From Copromyces sp. CBS 386.78 (taxonomy: Eukaryota > Ascomycota > Sordariomycetes > Sordariales > Sordariaceae): a DNA stretch of 64,000 nt. The translations under genes and the position numbers were made by a program. The notes under the pieces were generated by a model. The model saw only the letters and a list, made by a program, of their open reading frames with translations. It was not told where the DNA came from and ran no database searches. The stretch's first letter is position 1, and every line of letters starts with the position of its first letter. Below are positions 34,373 through 46,116 of the stretch, piece after piece. The DNA lies in assembly GCA_030685235.1 (NCBI GenBank), contig MU839083.1, forward strand, positions 310,001 through 374,000, written 5' to 3'.

Positions 34373-35631
34373 ATGGCGGACAGATACTCCTTCTCCCTTA
34401 CCACTTTCTCGCCCAGGTAAGCTCCCGTCGTCATAGTCGCTGTCTGATGCAGTGGTGGTGGTGATAGCTGCTAACACTTGCGCAGCGGCAAGCTGGTCCA
34501 GATCGGTCAGTCGCCTCAACCCAACCCGACCTCGTCTTCCATCCGGCGATCCTTACAGTCTTGCGCCAATACGATCCCGACATAATTATGCTGACTATTT
34601 CTTAGAATATGCCCTTAATGCTGTCAACCAGGGTGTAACAGCTCTCGGCATCAAGGGTAAGCTTCCCCCTCCCCCACCACATACCATCACCATCATCATC
34701 ACCACCACCACTTGTCACTCGCCTCTACCATTACGGCCCATACATATTCCCGCACAGATACGAGTTCAGAATGCTAACTCTCCAACAACAGCCACCAACG
34801 GCATCGTCCTCGCCACCGAAAAGAAGTCCTCCTCCCCGCTCGCCGACCCCTCCTCCCTCTCCAAGATCAGCCTCATCACGCCCAACATCGGCATGGTCTA
34901 CAGCGGCATGGGCCCCGACTACCGCGTGCTGGCCGACCGCGCGCGCAAGGTTTCGCACACGGGCTACAAGCGCATCTACAACGAGTACCCGCCCACGCGG
35001 ATATTGGTGCAGGACGTTGCGCGCGTCATGCAAGAGGCGACCCAGTCCGGAGGTGTCCGTCCGTACGGTGTCTCCTTGTTGATTGCCGGCTGGGACGAGG
35101 GTATCCTGCCCGAGGATGACGTTGAGGAGCAAAAGAGCAAGGACGAGATTGTCGGAGAGGACGGCGAGACCAAGAAGAAGGCGACGGGCAAGACGGGCGG
35201 CATCCTCAAGGGCGGGCCCATGCTGTACCAAGTTGATCCCTCGGGATCTTATTTCCCTTGGAAGGCGACGGCCATTGGCAAGAACGCCACGACGGCCAAG
35301 ACCTTCTTGGAGAAGAGGTATACCGAGGGCTTGGAGCTCGAGGATGCGGTGCACATTGCGCTGTTGACGCTGAAGGAGACGATCGAGGGAGAGATGAACG
35401 GTGACACCATTGAGATTGGTATGTTTTTCTATATGCGACGGATGCACGCAGGATGCACACTTCTTTCTGCGGTGGCTAGGGAACTTGAAGCTAACATGTG
35501 TTGTTTACACAGGCATCGTCGGACCACCGGCAGACCACCTCCTTGGCGTCGAGGGTGTCGAGGGAGCAAAGGGCCCCCGCTTCAGAAAACTCTCTCCCCA
35601 GGAGATTGAGGATTACCTGACGAACCTATGA
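34373..35631 (+). CDS. PRE8: 20S proteasome subunit alpha2 (PSMA2/Pre8)
   Basis: Exons 34373-34416, 34486-34505 (20 nt), 34606-34656, 34792-35418 and 35513-35631; 286 aa as read. Alpha-ring subunit gating the 20S core in cytosol and nucleus. The N-terminal signature [27 protein letters not shown] spans the first three exons (shown here split: [20 protein letters not shown]), and [16 protein letters not shown] and [14 protein letters not shown] are typical. After IAGWDEG there is an extra Lys/Glu-rich stretch of about 37 residues (35100-35210) before [19 protein letters not shown]. The usual length is about 235-250 aa, so this is an insertion or an unspliced intron (see findings). Confidence 0.93.
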
Positions 35632-35970
35632 TGATTGCAAGGCAGGAAAGGAAGGAGAAGCAGGGCAGGCAAATAGGCACATGAGCGTATTTTAATGACT
35701 ATTACAGCAAGTTCCTTGTACAATAGAAAGGAGACCCGGGAATAGAGAGTCCTTTCATGACTAGGCAGGTTCGGACTCTTGGTGAGTAAACCTCGCGTTC
35801 CCATCATGATTTTAGAAGAGCAGGTACAGCTTTGTGTATAAAATTAGTCAAGATTGGCATCATTGTCGAAAAAACAGTTTCGCTTTTATAGCAAAGCAAG
35901 TTAACTAAGCCAGCAGCAACGCAACGTTATGCTTTCCGTAACAAACTCATCAACAGGCACACCTCATCCG
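35632..35970. other. Convergent 3' spacer, alpha2 / Ats1-like gene
   Basis: 339 bp between facing stop codons, AT-rich near 35690-35900. No gene or RNA feature seen. Confidence 0.6.
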
Positions 35971-37542
35971 CTACTCCTCCTCACCAACAATCAAGAAGCT
36001 CGCCCACGGGCCCGCCGCAACCGACTTGATTACCTTTTTCGTCCCGTTCCCCTCATCGTCCAGACACAGAGGCACCTTCTCCCACTTCATAACGCACTCA
36101 ATCTCCTCTCCCAGCCCCAACTGCCCACACCAATTCTCCCCAATCACATACACCTCCCCCTGGTCCGTCAGCGCAATCATGTGTTCGGTGCCCACAGCCA
36201 CGTCCACGATAGCATCCACCTCATTTCCCTTAGTGTCGGTGATGACGACGGGGACAGGACCGTCGTCGTTGTAGTCGTGTTCGAAGAAAAGTGTTTGGAG
36301 AGAAGGGGGTAACCGTCTGGGATCGCCCCAGACGTAGAGGTCGTTGCCGGTCGTCAAGCAGGCGAGCAAAGAGGCGGCGGGGTCGATGGAGAGGTGTCGG
36401 ATGGGACCGGTGGGGAGGTTGGAGAGGAGGGGGACGGGCAAGGGGTAGTAGGCTGGACTGTTTTTGGGAGTTTGGTTTGGTTGTTAGCAGGGGTTAGTGA
36501 GCTTATGGGATGGGGAAAGAAGGGAAAGGTGATGATGAACATGGAGATGCGGATGGAAATAAACAGGAAGAGGAAGAGGAAGAGGAAGAGGAAGAGGAAG
36601 AGGAAGAGGATGGACATACCACTCATCAGTAACCTCCCTCCCCAAACATCCTACATATCTCTCATCGCCCCACGTGTACACCTCCCCCGTTGAAGAGAGG
36701 GCCGCGAACCCAGTGGAGTGGGCAAGAAGCTGGACGATGTCGGGAAACCCGGTGAAGAACACCTTCTTGGGCTCGATTGGTCGAGGAACCACATCTCCCG
36801 GGTAATCATAGTCACAGGCGAATTGTTCCTTTAGCGAAGGCGCATGGCTTGGATCTCTCTTTGCTGCTTTCAGTTCGTCTTCCCATACGTCATGCTTGTC
36901 TTTGTACTGGAACCCTAGGTCCAGCAGGAGGTCATAGATGGTGGCGTATTCGTTGATTGTGGCTGTTTCGGCGTTGTAAACTGTTTTTTTTTTTTCCTTT
37001 AGTATTTAATGATGGGTAGTGACTTGGCTTATTCGGGAGATCAGGGGAGTCTGAGTAGGCAGGAAAGGCAACTCAAGATTTGTGCATTCGCCTACCCGCT
37101 ACATGTCCGTTGTTCGCATTGGCGAAGGTCCTGTAGGTGTCCTCATCCACGTAGCGTAGGGCGTTGTGATGTCGGGGGACCCGGCCGGCTCTTTTGATGA
37201 ATTTGTTCTTCCTCTTTTGGTAGACTAATGGGATTCGTATGATTTCTGGTCAACAAGGTGAAGCCACGATATTGTCATGTGTGAGTGGCATAAACATTTT
37301 GAAGGTAGCATAGTCGAGAACACTGAACTGGTCAGCGACGGATACATAACTCACTTACCAATAGTATGGGATCTAAAGCTCCGAACAGTATGAATGTCTC
37401 TGTGGCGAAACACGCAAGTGAAGTCCCAGAGGTCGTCAGGGTCGCTATCCCATCCACATTTACCTTCTTGTTTTGCAAAGTGAAGCTGCCAATGTTGGTT
37501 GGCTCCAGCTGCGTATAACTCCATTGTTCCGTGGGGCTTCAT
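35971..37542 (-). CDS. RCC1-repeat protein, Ats1-like
   Basis: Exons 37542-37359, 37224-37096, 36980-36620 and 36457-35971 (donors GTAAGT, GTAGGC, GTATGT; acceptors TAG, CAG, CAG); 386 aa. An in-frame ATG at 37524 begins MELYAAGANQHWQL, closer to family starts, so that may be the true start (380 aa). RCC1-type repeats: STGEVYTWGDERYVGCLG, GNDLYVWGDP and QGEVYVIGENWCGQLGLG. The second exon (TFANANNGHVA) is needed to link the N-terminal part to VYNAETATINEY. Known: yeast Ats1 acts with Kti proteins in wobble-uridine (Elongator/diphthamide) pathways. That function here is inferred from resemblance only. A long GGAAGA purine tract fills part of intron 3. Confidence 0.8.
36565..36610. repeat. AGGAAG hexamer tract in intron 3 of the Ats1-like gene
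   Basis: A 46-bp nearly perfect AGGAAG tandem on the + strand. It lies inside the 162-bp intron 36619-36458 and starts 9 bp from its 5' splice donor, giving a pyrimidine run just after the donor in the transcript. Confidence 0.9.
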
Positions 37543-38735
37543 GATGAACAAAAAAGAACGAGGTCGAGTAAAGCTATGCTGAAGGAATGTTATCGTATCA
37601 ATGTGATTCTCACGTCAAAGGCGGGTTTGAGGATCGAAATTCTGGCGAATGAATGGATGTCGATTCCGAAGATGGGTCGAGTTGGTGGTTGAGATCAAGA
37701 CTCGGAGGCCCAACACCTTGTCGACGGTTCCGAAGCTCAACCTAGGCAGGACGTAGAGGTAGCCAGAGGTTCTTTCCTAGTTCAATTCTTTCAAAAGAGG
37801 ACTAGTGTTGGGTGATGTCCATTTCGGAGGAAAGTGCATGTGGAACATCAGTGCCTCCTTCTGGCCAAAATATGAAATCACCTTCCACTAGTTGAGGTGG
37901 TTCTTGCCGCCATCATGCGACTCGGGAGTCATCCATTTTGTCGTGGATTGTGAAGGGAATGGAAGATTGGAAGGACGGGGGCTGCCTGCGGCGTTCTCGT
38001 TTTCAGGGGTGGTGTTAAGATACTAGCTGACAGCACACCTATCGCACTAACATTTACTTGGGCTCCAACAAACGTGCTGCTTTCTGCTAGTTAGGTTTCT
38101 CGAGGTTCTTGCCATTCGTTCGTTTGCACACTGCCTCTAGTGTCACCCACATACGACACTTTGGAAAGATTTTACTCTACTTCAAGTCGAGTCAGGACTT
38201 CAAGATAGTCAGCTCTGACCTTGGAAGACGGCGTCCAACATCACGCACATGGACTGTAGGCCTCATGCATGAGAAACGGGCTTGAAGTCGATTGCAGCTG
38301 GCACGCCCGCACCCACCGTGACACATGAAGTGAGAGGCCCAACTTCACCTGCCCAAAAATATGTCCACCTTTCACATCTCTCGAGCCCAACCCAACCTTC
38401 AGCTTCCTCTCCCTCTCCGCTCTGGACTCGTTACTTCCCTAGCTAGTCTGAATCCCAAGTGGAAGCTTTCACAGGTCTCTAGTTGAAGGTGGCTGGCCTG
38501 TAAGGGCCGATTTGGGTTTTCTTCTAGAGGTGCTCTTCATCCTCCATCAACATCATCAGTCACGACATCTTCATCCTCGTCATATTCTTCTCTCCCTCGA
38601 AACGGCAGTGTATCACATATATATCCATTACATCGCTATCCCTATCATTCTTTCTCCAGCGTACCCCGAATCTCTAGCCGGAACTTCCATTCCCGCTCTT
38701 ACGCCTACAACCGAACCGTTGATTCCTCCGCCACC
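37543..38735. other. Divergent promoter region, Ats1-like / Dicer-like 2
   Basis: 1.2 kb between start codons. Contains short CATCATCAT-rich leader sequence just before the Dicer start at 38736. No coding evidence. In related fungi dcl-2 is transcriptionally induced by dsRNA, so control elements may lie here; I cannot point to a specific one. Confidence 0.55.
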
Positions 38736-41700
38736 ATGGATCTGGACCCTCCGAAAGACGACCCCGTCGAGATGGATGTCGATCCCCATGTCAGCTCCCA
38801 GGACTCAGACGACGTGTCGTTCAAGAGTGCCGTTGATGAACCCCTTGACTTGAAGGAAGTCTACCAAGATGCCCTAGAGGAGCTGTCTGAAGAGCCCAAC
38901 GATCAAGTGTCAACCCCCGCTGGCTTGACCGCGAGGGCTTATCAAATAGAAATGTTCGAAGCAAGCCTCAAGCAGAACATCATCGTGGCTGTATGATATA
39001 CTTCCTCTTTCATTACACCCCTGTCCCTTCTTGGCCCTTCTCTAACGCTGGTGGTTGCAGATGGACACTGGCAGTGGCAAGACTCAGGTGTAAGTGGTCA
39101 GGGCCTCACTACGAGATATTCTTGCTAACAGTTTATAAGCGCTGTACTTCGCATAGCCAGCGAGCTTGAACAAAGTGACAAGGTTGGTCAACACCTTTCT
39201 ATGGTGTCTTCCTTCGGACCAGAGTCTAATATGTTTTCCTAGCGAATCTGGTTCCTGGTGCCAACGGTCGCCCTGGCCCGCCAACAACACCAAGTTTTGC
39301 AATCACAAATACCCTCCGTCAAGGCCCTATTGATCTGTGGCCATGATGGGGTGGACAGTTGGTCTGAGCAGGCTGTCTGGGATGCCGTCCTGCTCAACGT
39401 TCGTATCGTGGTGTCGACATACCAGATCTTGTCCGATGCAAATGCTCACGGCTTCGTCCAATTGGATTCGCTGAGCTTAATTGTCATTGACGAAGCACAC
39501 AATTGCAGTGGGAGCCATCCCATTTCCAGGATGATGACCGAGGTTTACCTGCCTGCAAAGAGGGATGGTCTACCAGTCCCTAGTATCCTCGGTCTCACGG
39601 CAAGCCCGCTGATGTCAAACGACCTCAATGACATTGAAAAGCTTGAACAAGTTCTTGATGCAGTTTGTAGGACTCCTACAAAACATCGAGAAGAGCTTCT
39701 TGCACACTCGAACCGCCCGGAGATGCTCGTTGTTCCATACGGCGATCCTGGGGGCTCTGGTACCGAGCCAGCACCAACCGACCTCATGATAAGATTCAGA
39801 GAAGCATATCACGGACTTGATATAAGCAAGGACCCAGAAGTCTTGTTGCTCAAAGCACAACGCACTGAACGGGCTAGGCAAAAACTTCGTCAGGCTGTTA
39901 CCAAGAAGGACACGGCCGCCCAGAAAGAAATGAAAGGGGTTCACAACAGGGCCGTCCTTGTGTGCAGGGAAGTTGGGCCATGGGCGGCAGACTATTACCT
40001 TTCAAGAGCAATTTCCCAGTTGTTGGCCGAATGGGAGCGTCAATCTTCGGACCACTTCCGGTACATTGGCGAGGCATTACTATCCGTTCCCGTTCCGACT
40101 GTTTCGCAAGAGCCCATCCAGCTGTCCTTGAAAGTCCAGACTTTGCTTCAAGTTCTAGCTTCCCATCAAGAGGACCCGGTTGGTATTGTCTTCGTCCAGG
40201 AGAGGGTAATGGTCAGCATTGTGACGCATGTCATATCCACCCATCCGCTAACCAAAGACCGTTATCGCACTGCTGCCATGATTGGCACTGCTAAAGTACC
40301 AGGAAGGAAGCAACATTTCAAGGACATGACAAAAGTGGCGGATAAGAAGTCCCTCGAGGAATTTCGCAAAGGCCGGTTCAATTTACTCGTTGCGACCAAC
40401 GTCCTTGAGGAGGGTATTGACGTTCCCAGCTGCAACCTCGTCATATGCTTTGACGAACCATCAAACATCAAATCCTTTATCCAGCGTCGCGGAAGGGCAA
40501 GGAAGGGTAGATCTACACTCTACCTTATGGTTCAGGATGTTTCTGGCGAATCCGCGACCGACTGGCGTGATCTGGAACGTCTAATGAAAGAGAAATACGA
40601 GGACGAAATGCGTCAAACCGCAGAACTCGAGTTGGTAGAGGATCCGAGACTTGGCGGTTATCCAGTTCTGGAAGTCGAGAGTACTGGCGCTCGCATGACT
40701 ATCAGAGATGTCAGATCCCATCTCAATCACTTTTGCGCAAAGGTCTCGTCAAGGTCCCGACATCTCCAGAACGAACCGTACTTCGTCATTCGTAACGTCG
40801 ATCCGGACCCAGCATCACACAAACAACGGACATTGCTCAAGGCAACTGTTCATCTGCCAGCATCTGTTGCCCCTGATTTGCGTCGCCACCAAAGTCTTTG
40901 GACTTGGACGTCGGAGAAGCTTGCAATTATGGATGCCTCATTTCAGGCATACAAAGCTCTTTACGATGCCGGATTAGTCAATGATCATTTGCTGCCTACA
41001 AAGGCATCTGATTTCCTTACCGACATTGGTAATGATCCAGGTCATATTTGGGTGAGGACACAATTGGACCCTTGGCCAGAGATAGCTCATGCCTGGCAAG
41101 AGGGCTCGTTTCTCTACAGCCGTCGCCTGACAATACAGGTTCCAGGTGTGGAAGCACCCCTCGAATTCGAGTTTACACTTCCCGTGCCAGTTCCTTACAT
41201 GGCGCCTCTGAAGCTGTGGTGGAATACCACTTCTGCTTTGGAGTTTATCACCGATCCAGAGATGCAGGAATTCTGCAAAGAAGGAGTGGCCAGTGCCGGG
41301 CCAGACCATTCCTATGCTTTGCTTGCCATGGCTTTCCAACATCGATTCCCACTTGAGGGCAAGCAATATCCCATTCGCCTTGTATCAAATCAAAGGAAAC
41401 TCAACGTCGACGGAATTGCAGCTCTCGAGTTTGACCCTCAACTGTACGAAAGCCTCCCTCAGCCGCCTCTTGTGCGACTCGGTGACGGGAGGCCTTTCTT
41501 CGTCACCAAGGTCTTGCCGTCCAAGCCACCGGCCGAGCTCATATTGAAGCCAAGCAAAGATCACACAGACCTTCCGGAGAACGTTCCATACGTGGTTTAC
41601 AAGCCTATCGGCAAAGCCGTCGGTCAGTTTCTACCCGATGCAGTTCAAGAAAATGATAATTGGACTCCGAAGGACGGAAAGCTGTACCAAAAGGTCCTGC

Positions 41701-43546
41701 CTTCCACACGTATTCGGATGGATGAGTTCCCGGCCGCGTTCGCCCAGGTGGGTGCGGTCATCCCAGCTTTCACAAGGGCAGTGGAGATGAGTCTAGTAGC
41801 CGCGGACCTCATGTACAATCGTCTGGGTTGTCTGGAACTTGATAACTTGCCTCTCGTTACAACCGCACTCACTAGCATCGGATCTCGAGCCCCGACCAAC
41901 TACGAAAGACTGGAGTTTCTTGGCGATACAATTCTGAAGTTCTGTGCCTGCCTCACAGCTTCGGCGTTATGTAAGTCCTCCCTACAAAACCTCTCACCAC
42001 AATTGCTCACCATGAAATAGTTCCAACCCACCATGAAAGGTTGCTCTCCCAATGGAAAGACAGTCTCGTGAACAACGTGCGACTCTGTCGGGCATCTGTC
42101 GACTTTGGCCTTGACGAGTACATCATGCACTCTGTGGCCTCGAAGAAGTGGCGGCCCAAGTTTGTCGAGGATTATCTGGACGACACGAAGTCCCCGGAAT
42201 CGGCAGAAACCCGTGAGATGAGCTCCAAGATGGTAGCCGATGTTGTCGAGTCCCTCATCGGCGCCGCATACATGTGTGGGGGTATGTCAAAGGCACTCGA
42301 GTGCATCTCCCTCCTTCTCCCAACTTCCAAGTCCAGCAAGTTCAAGTGGCAGGAAATTGGTCTTAGCCGTGACAAGCTATTCGAGCTCGCTCCCAATGAC
42401 GCCATCATCCCCAAGCCATTAGAGCCTTTAGAGAAGGCCATGGGCTACACTTTTACCAAAAAGTCACTCCTCATCGAGGCCATGACGCACCCGTCCTGCC
42501 CAGGTCTCGGTGACAACGATTCCTGCTACGAACGCCTCGAGTTCCTCGGCGATGCCATTCTCGACGTCATCGTCGTCAAGCGTCTCATGGCTGAGACGGG
42601 CCCCGACGAGCTCGCGCACAACGATATGCACGAGTACCTCTCCTCCGTCGTCACCGCCGACATCATGGCGTTCCTGGCCATGGAGTGGGTCATCACGCAA
42701 ATAGACCTTAACGAGATCGATCCAGCAAAACTGGACGCCCTCGACCACGTTTCCTTCTTTAAGAGCGAGATCACCCGTGAGAACCTGATTTCCAACAAGG
42801 AGGACTGGCCCTTCTGGCGGTTCATGCGCCACAACTCTTCGCACGTCGCATCCGCCCAGACCGTCACCCAAGACCGCTACCTTGCCCTTAGAGACGACAT
42901 TCGCGCGGCGATATGGGAGAAGCACGAACTGCCGTGGGCCTTGCTGGCGCGCATGGGCCCCCCAAAGTTCTACTCGGACGTAGTCGAGTCGCTTGTCGGA
43001 GCCGTGTGGGTCGACTCCGGCTCATGGGAAGCATGCGAGCACGTGCTGAACCAAATGGGCCTCTTGCCTCTGTTGGACCACCTACTCAAGACGAAAGCAC
43101 ATGTGATGCATCCCAATGTTGAGCTAACGATCCTGGCGCCCCCGAACAAGCGGGACACGCGCACCGAGTTTGTGATCATTTCCAACAAGAGGGGGATCAT
43201 CAGTTGCGGCACCGAGTTTGAGGACGAAGTCAGTGCGGTTGATGGCGGGCTTGTGACGGTAGAGGAGCCATATAATGACGTGCCGACAGAGGGCGAGGTG
43301 TTTTCGTGTAAGCTCTTTATTGGAGGCAAGCAGGTGGCGGACGTGGCGGGTGCGGGAACGAAGGAGGAGGCTAGGGTAAGGGCGGCGGAGAAGGGGTGTT
43401 TGGTTATTAAGGCGGAGAGGAAGGCGATGGCTGAGAGGAAGGCCATGGATGGTGCTGTTGCGGACAAGGGAGACAACAACGCTGAGAACGGGGGAAAGGA
43501 AGAGGTTTCTGGTCAAGATGCGGATGGGGATACGGTCATGAACTAG
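38736..43546 (+). CDS. dcl-2: Dicer-like protein 2, RNA interference
   Basis: Exons 38736-38990, 39061-39089 (29 nt), 39140-39182, 39243-41970 and 42021-43546; 1526 aa, close to known fungal DCL-2 length. Cuts dsRNA into small RNAs for gene silencing and virus defence (known). Domains in order: DExD/H helicase with MDTGSGKTQVAVLR (Walker A, ~residue 86, split over exons 2-3), VIDEAHNC (~190) and GLTAS; helicase C with VATNVLEEGIDVPSCNLV and QRRGRARKG; a Dicer dimerisation (DUF283) region; RNase IIIa with YERLEFLGDTILKF (~995) and DVVESLIGA; RNase IIIb with YERLEFLGDAILD (~1187) and DVVESLVGAVWVDSG (~1336); then a dsRNA-binding-like end (KEEARVRAAEKGCL). Acidic catalytic residues are present in both RNase III units. 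No clear PAZ was recognised, as usual for this group. ATG context CCACCATGG is optimal. Confidence 0.96.
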
Positions 43547-43764
43547 AAGAGTCGGGAGACGGTCCCTAATAGAATCGCAGACGCGGACACTACGGATGAG
43601 CGCATGACCTTGGCCCAGCGTTTGTCAGAAATTGCGTTAAGGTAAGACTTTTTTATCGGATATATCTGTAGCGTTCTTTTTCGCCGATCTCAACATCATT
43701 GGATTACCGAAATACCTGAGCAATTAGTTCCATTTCTTCTTTCTACTGCAACGACAACTACAAC
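43547..43764. other. Convergent 3' spacer, dcl-2 / membrane-protein gene
   Basis: 218 bp, T-rich near 43648-43750; the 3' ends of the two facing transcripts are likely to overlap or nearly touch. Confidence 0.5.
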
Positions 43765-45037
43765 TTATGACTGCCGAATAGGCCAATCCTCCCCTCTCCC
43801 CCCATGGTCTGCGTCCGCGCCCAAAAGGTGCTGCTGCTGCGCCTGTTCCCGCAATCGGGCAGTGTACGACTGTCTCCTAAGATTCGAGGTAGGTGCTGAG
43901 CGAGGTAATGCCCCTGATAATGAAGATGGACCAGCTGTTCCTGTTCGTACCGGCACTCTAGTAGAGGACATTCCTCTCTTCAGCCATGCCTCTAACGTAG
44001 GGGCGGGACTTGGTGTTTGCTGCCTATTCGTACTCTGGGTTTTGGTTTTGGTTGGTTGGGTCTGTTGTCGCTTTTGGGAAGGTCGCCCTCGCCCTCTTTC
44101 TTCCTTTTCTTCTTCTGTTCCTACTACTGATCCACCAGTTCGTTGACTCCTAATATCTATGGTGTCGCCCATGATATCCATCCTCCTCCTGTCAGGAACC
44201 GGCGGAGTAGAAGGCGACGGCGAACTAAGCGGGCTTGAAGACCACCCCTGCGTACTAGGCGTCGGACTAGGACTCGGGCGGGGGAAGATACTGAGCCTGG
44301 TATCACGAGCACCTCGACTCTTCCTTTTATTCGCAGCAGCTACCCCTGGTGGTGGCGGATTGTCCAGCTTGAAACCAGAACCTGAAGAGCTCAGTGGCTT
44401 CGCATCATCGCCATACCCGGGTATCGTGGGCGGCGCCCACTTTGGTGCCCCTGGGGCGGCCCGTACTGGTGGTGGTGGTGGTGGTGGTAGTCCCGGTGAG
44501 TAATAGCTCACAGCGCAGCCTACCCCCCTCGCTTCGTCACTGATGCTTTGGCGGTCTTTGGGTCTAACTGGACCGGTGCCGACTCCGCTTCTGACGCTTT
44601 TCGGGCGTGGCGGGAATGGGGAGAGTAGAGCTGCTGCTGCTGCTGCTGCGGGAGCAACGGGAGCCGGAGGGACCGGGTTTTCTGCAATGAAAGCAGGATG
44701 AGCAGTAGTTTCCGCAGGAGCAAGCCTAGATCTGGATGTAGCTCGAGGCGGGATCGCGGGTGGTGGTGGTGACAGCGCCGTTCTGTTTCCCTCCATGTTG
44801 ATACTTCCTCCCCGCGGGCTGGGTGGTGGCCCGCCATTATCGCCGTCGTTGTAGACGCTTTCGTCTTCGTAGTCGGATACAAGCTTGATGCCGCCGGCTG
44901 ATGTCGACAATATTGAAGGTGATGCCACACGGGTCCCGGACCCGGCGGTAGAGGGGGTGTTGTTGGCTGTTGATGCTACGCATATTACTGGGCCGGGGTA
45001 GCTTTTGACGTTCTCATCCCGAGTTGAGAGGGTTCGA

Positions 45038-45068
<31 letters not shown>

Positions 45069-46116
45069 CGCCGCCGCGAGAGTTGGAGGTACCGATATCA
45101 CGACCAGAACCAGCACTGCCAGGACCAACGTAAATAACCTCCCCACCACCATCACCTTCCTTCTCGCCCACAACCCTTCCCTTGCTCCTCCTCCTTCCCC
45201 TCCTCCTCATAAACAAAACAACCCCCAACCCCGTCAAAACCGAACTCCCTACCACCCCTCCCACCACGGCCCCGACCAAAACCGGCCCATTCACCCCCTT
45301 ACCACCATCAGTCCCATCATCATCATCATCCCCATCCTTTCCAACAGCAGCTAAACTCTCCATAACCCTCTTCACCCTCTCCTCCGCGCTCTGACTCGCC
45401 TCCCTACTCACCCTACTAACTTCTTGGATTGCACTCTGACTCATACTCCTGCTCATCTCCGTCATCTGCCTGCTCATATCCGCCGCTGCCTGTGTCGCTG
45501 AGCGGGAAGCCTGTTCGGCCGCTTGCTGCGTGATTCTTGCGCTGGCTAAGCTCTGTTCGGTCTGGCTGAGTCTTTGCGAGGCCTGGACGAGGGATTGGGA
45601 GGCTTGTTGGAGCGATTGAGAGAGTTGTTGGCTTGTTTGTTGGGAGGCTTGGGAGAGGGATTGGGAACTCGAAGAGAGGGCGGAGAGTTGGGAGGAGAGG
45701 GAACCGATTTGGGATTGGAGGTCGGCGATGGCGTTGGCGTTGTCGGAGTCGGGGTTTTGGCGGCCGTGGAGGAGGTGCCCTTGGAGGAAGGAGGGAGGGG
45801 GTGTGATGGTTGAGGTGGTGAGGAGGATAGAAGTTATGGTTATTGTTGTTGATGGCAGTAGTGGTAATGGAGTGTCATCGTGGTTGGTCTTCTGTGCGAG
45901 AGCGTAGTTGTTGCTCTTCTCCGCAAGTTCCGGAACTTCTTCCACTCCTCCTCCTCCTATCGTCCATCTCTTCGATAGTGTCTCAAGTCCTGCTTCATAA
46001 CTGTCGTAGTCCTTCGAGGCACAGCTTGCCGGGGATAATAAGAAAATTAATGCAAAGAAGAAGCAGAAGAACATGAAAATATTGAAAACGTTAAACGAGT
46101 GATGATTAGCAGCCAT
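43765..46116 (-). CDS. Single-pass membrane protein, Ser/Gln-rich, wall-sensor-like
   Basis: One exon, 783 aa from ATG 46116. The open frame extends to a TTG at 46170, but the ATG gives a clean signal peptide: FNIFMFFCFFFALIFLLSPA followed by SCAS. The extracellular part is short and Thr-rich, then a long Ser/Gln/Ala heptad-like region (QIGSLSSQLSALSSSSQSL through AEQASRSATQAAADMSRQM, ~residues 120-265). An acidic DDDDDG patch precedes one membrane helix (GPVLVGAVVGGVVGSSVLTG) with a basic stop-transfer MRRRGRRRSKG. The cytosolic tail of ~450 residues is disordered, with poly-Ser, poly-Ala and PPPPAIPPR motifs. The layout resembles fungal Mid2/Wsc-like sensors, but I see no WSC cysteine domain; that role is a hypothesis. 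Confidence 0.75.
45042..45069. repeat. TGC trinucleotide repeat encoding poly-Ser
   Basis: About nine TGC/GCT units on the + strand, read on the minus strand as AGC Ser codons in the cytosolic tail of the membrane protein. Length variation would change the Ser run without breaking the frame. Confidence 0.88.

Noticed and set aside
34731..35447. Long minus-strand open frame (238 aa) opposite the proteasome gene
   Set aside because: It is the antisense of the alpha2 coding exon; the + strand has clear family motifs and splice sites. The antisense frame shows no domain.
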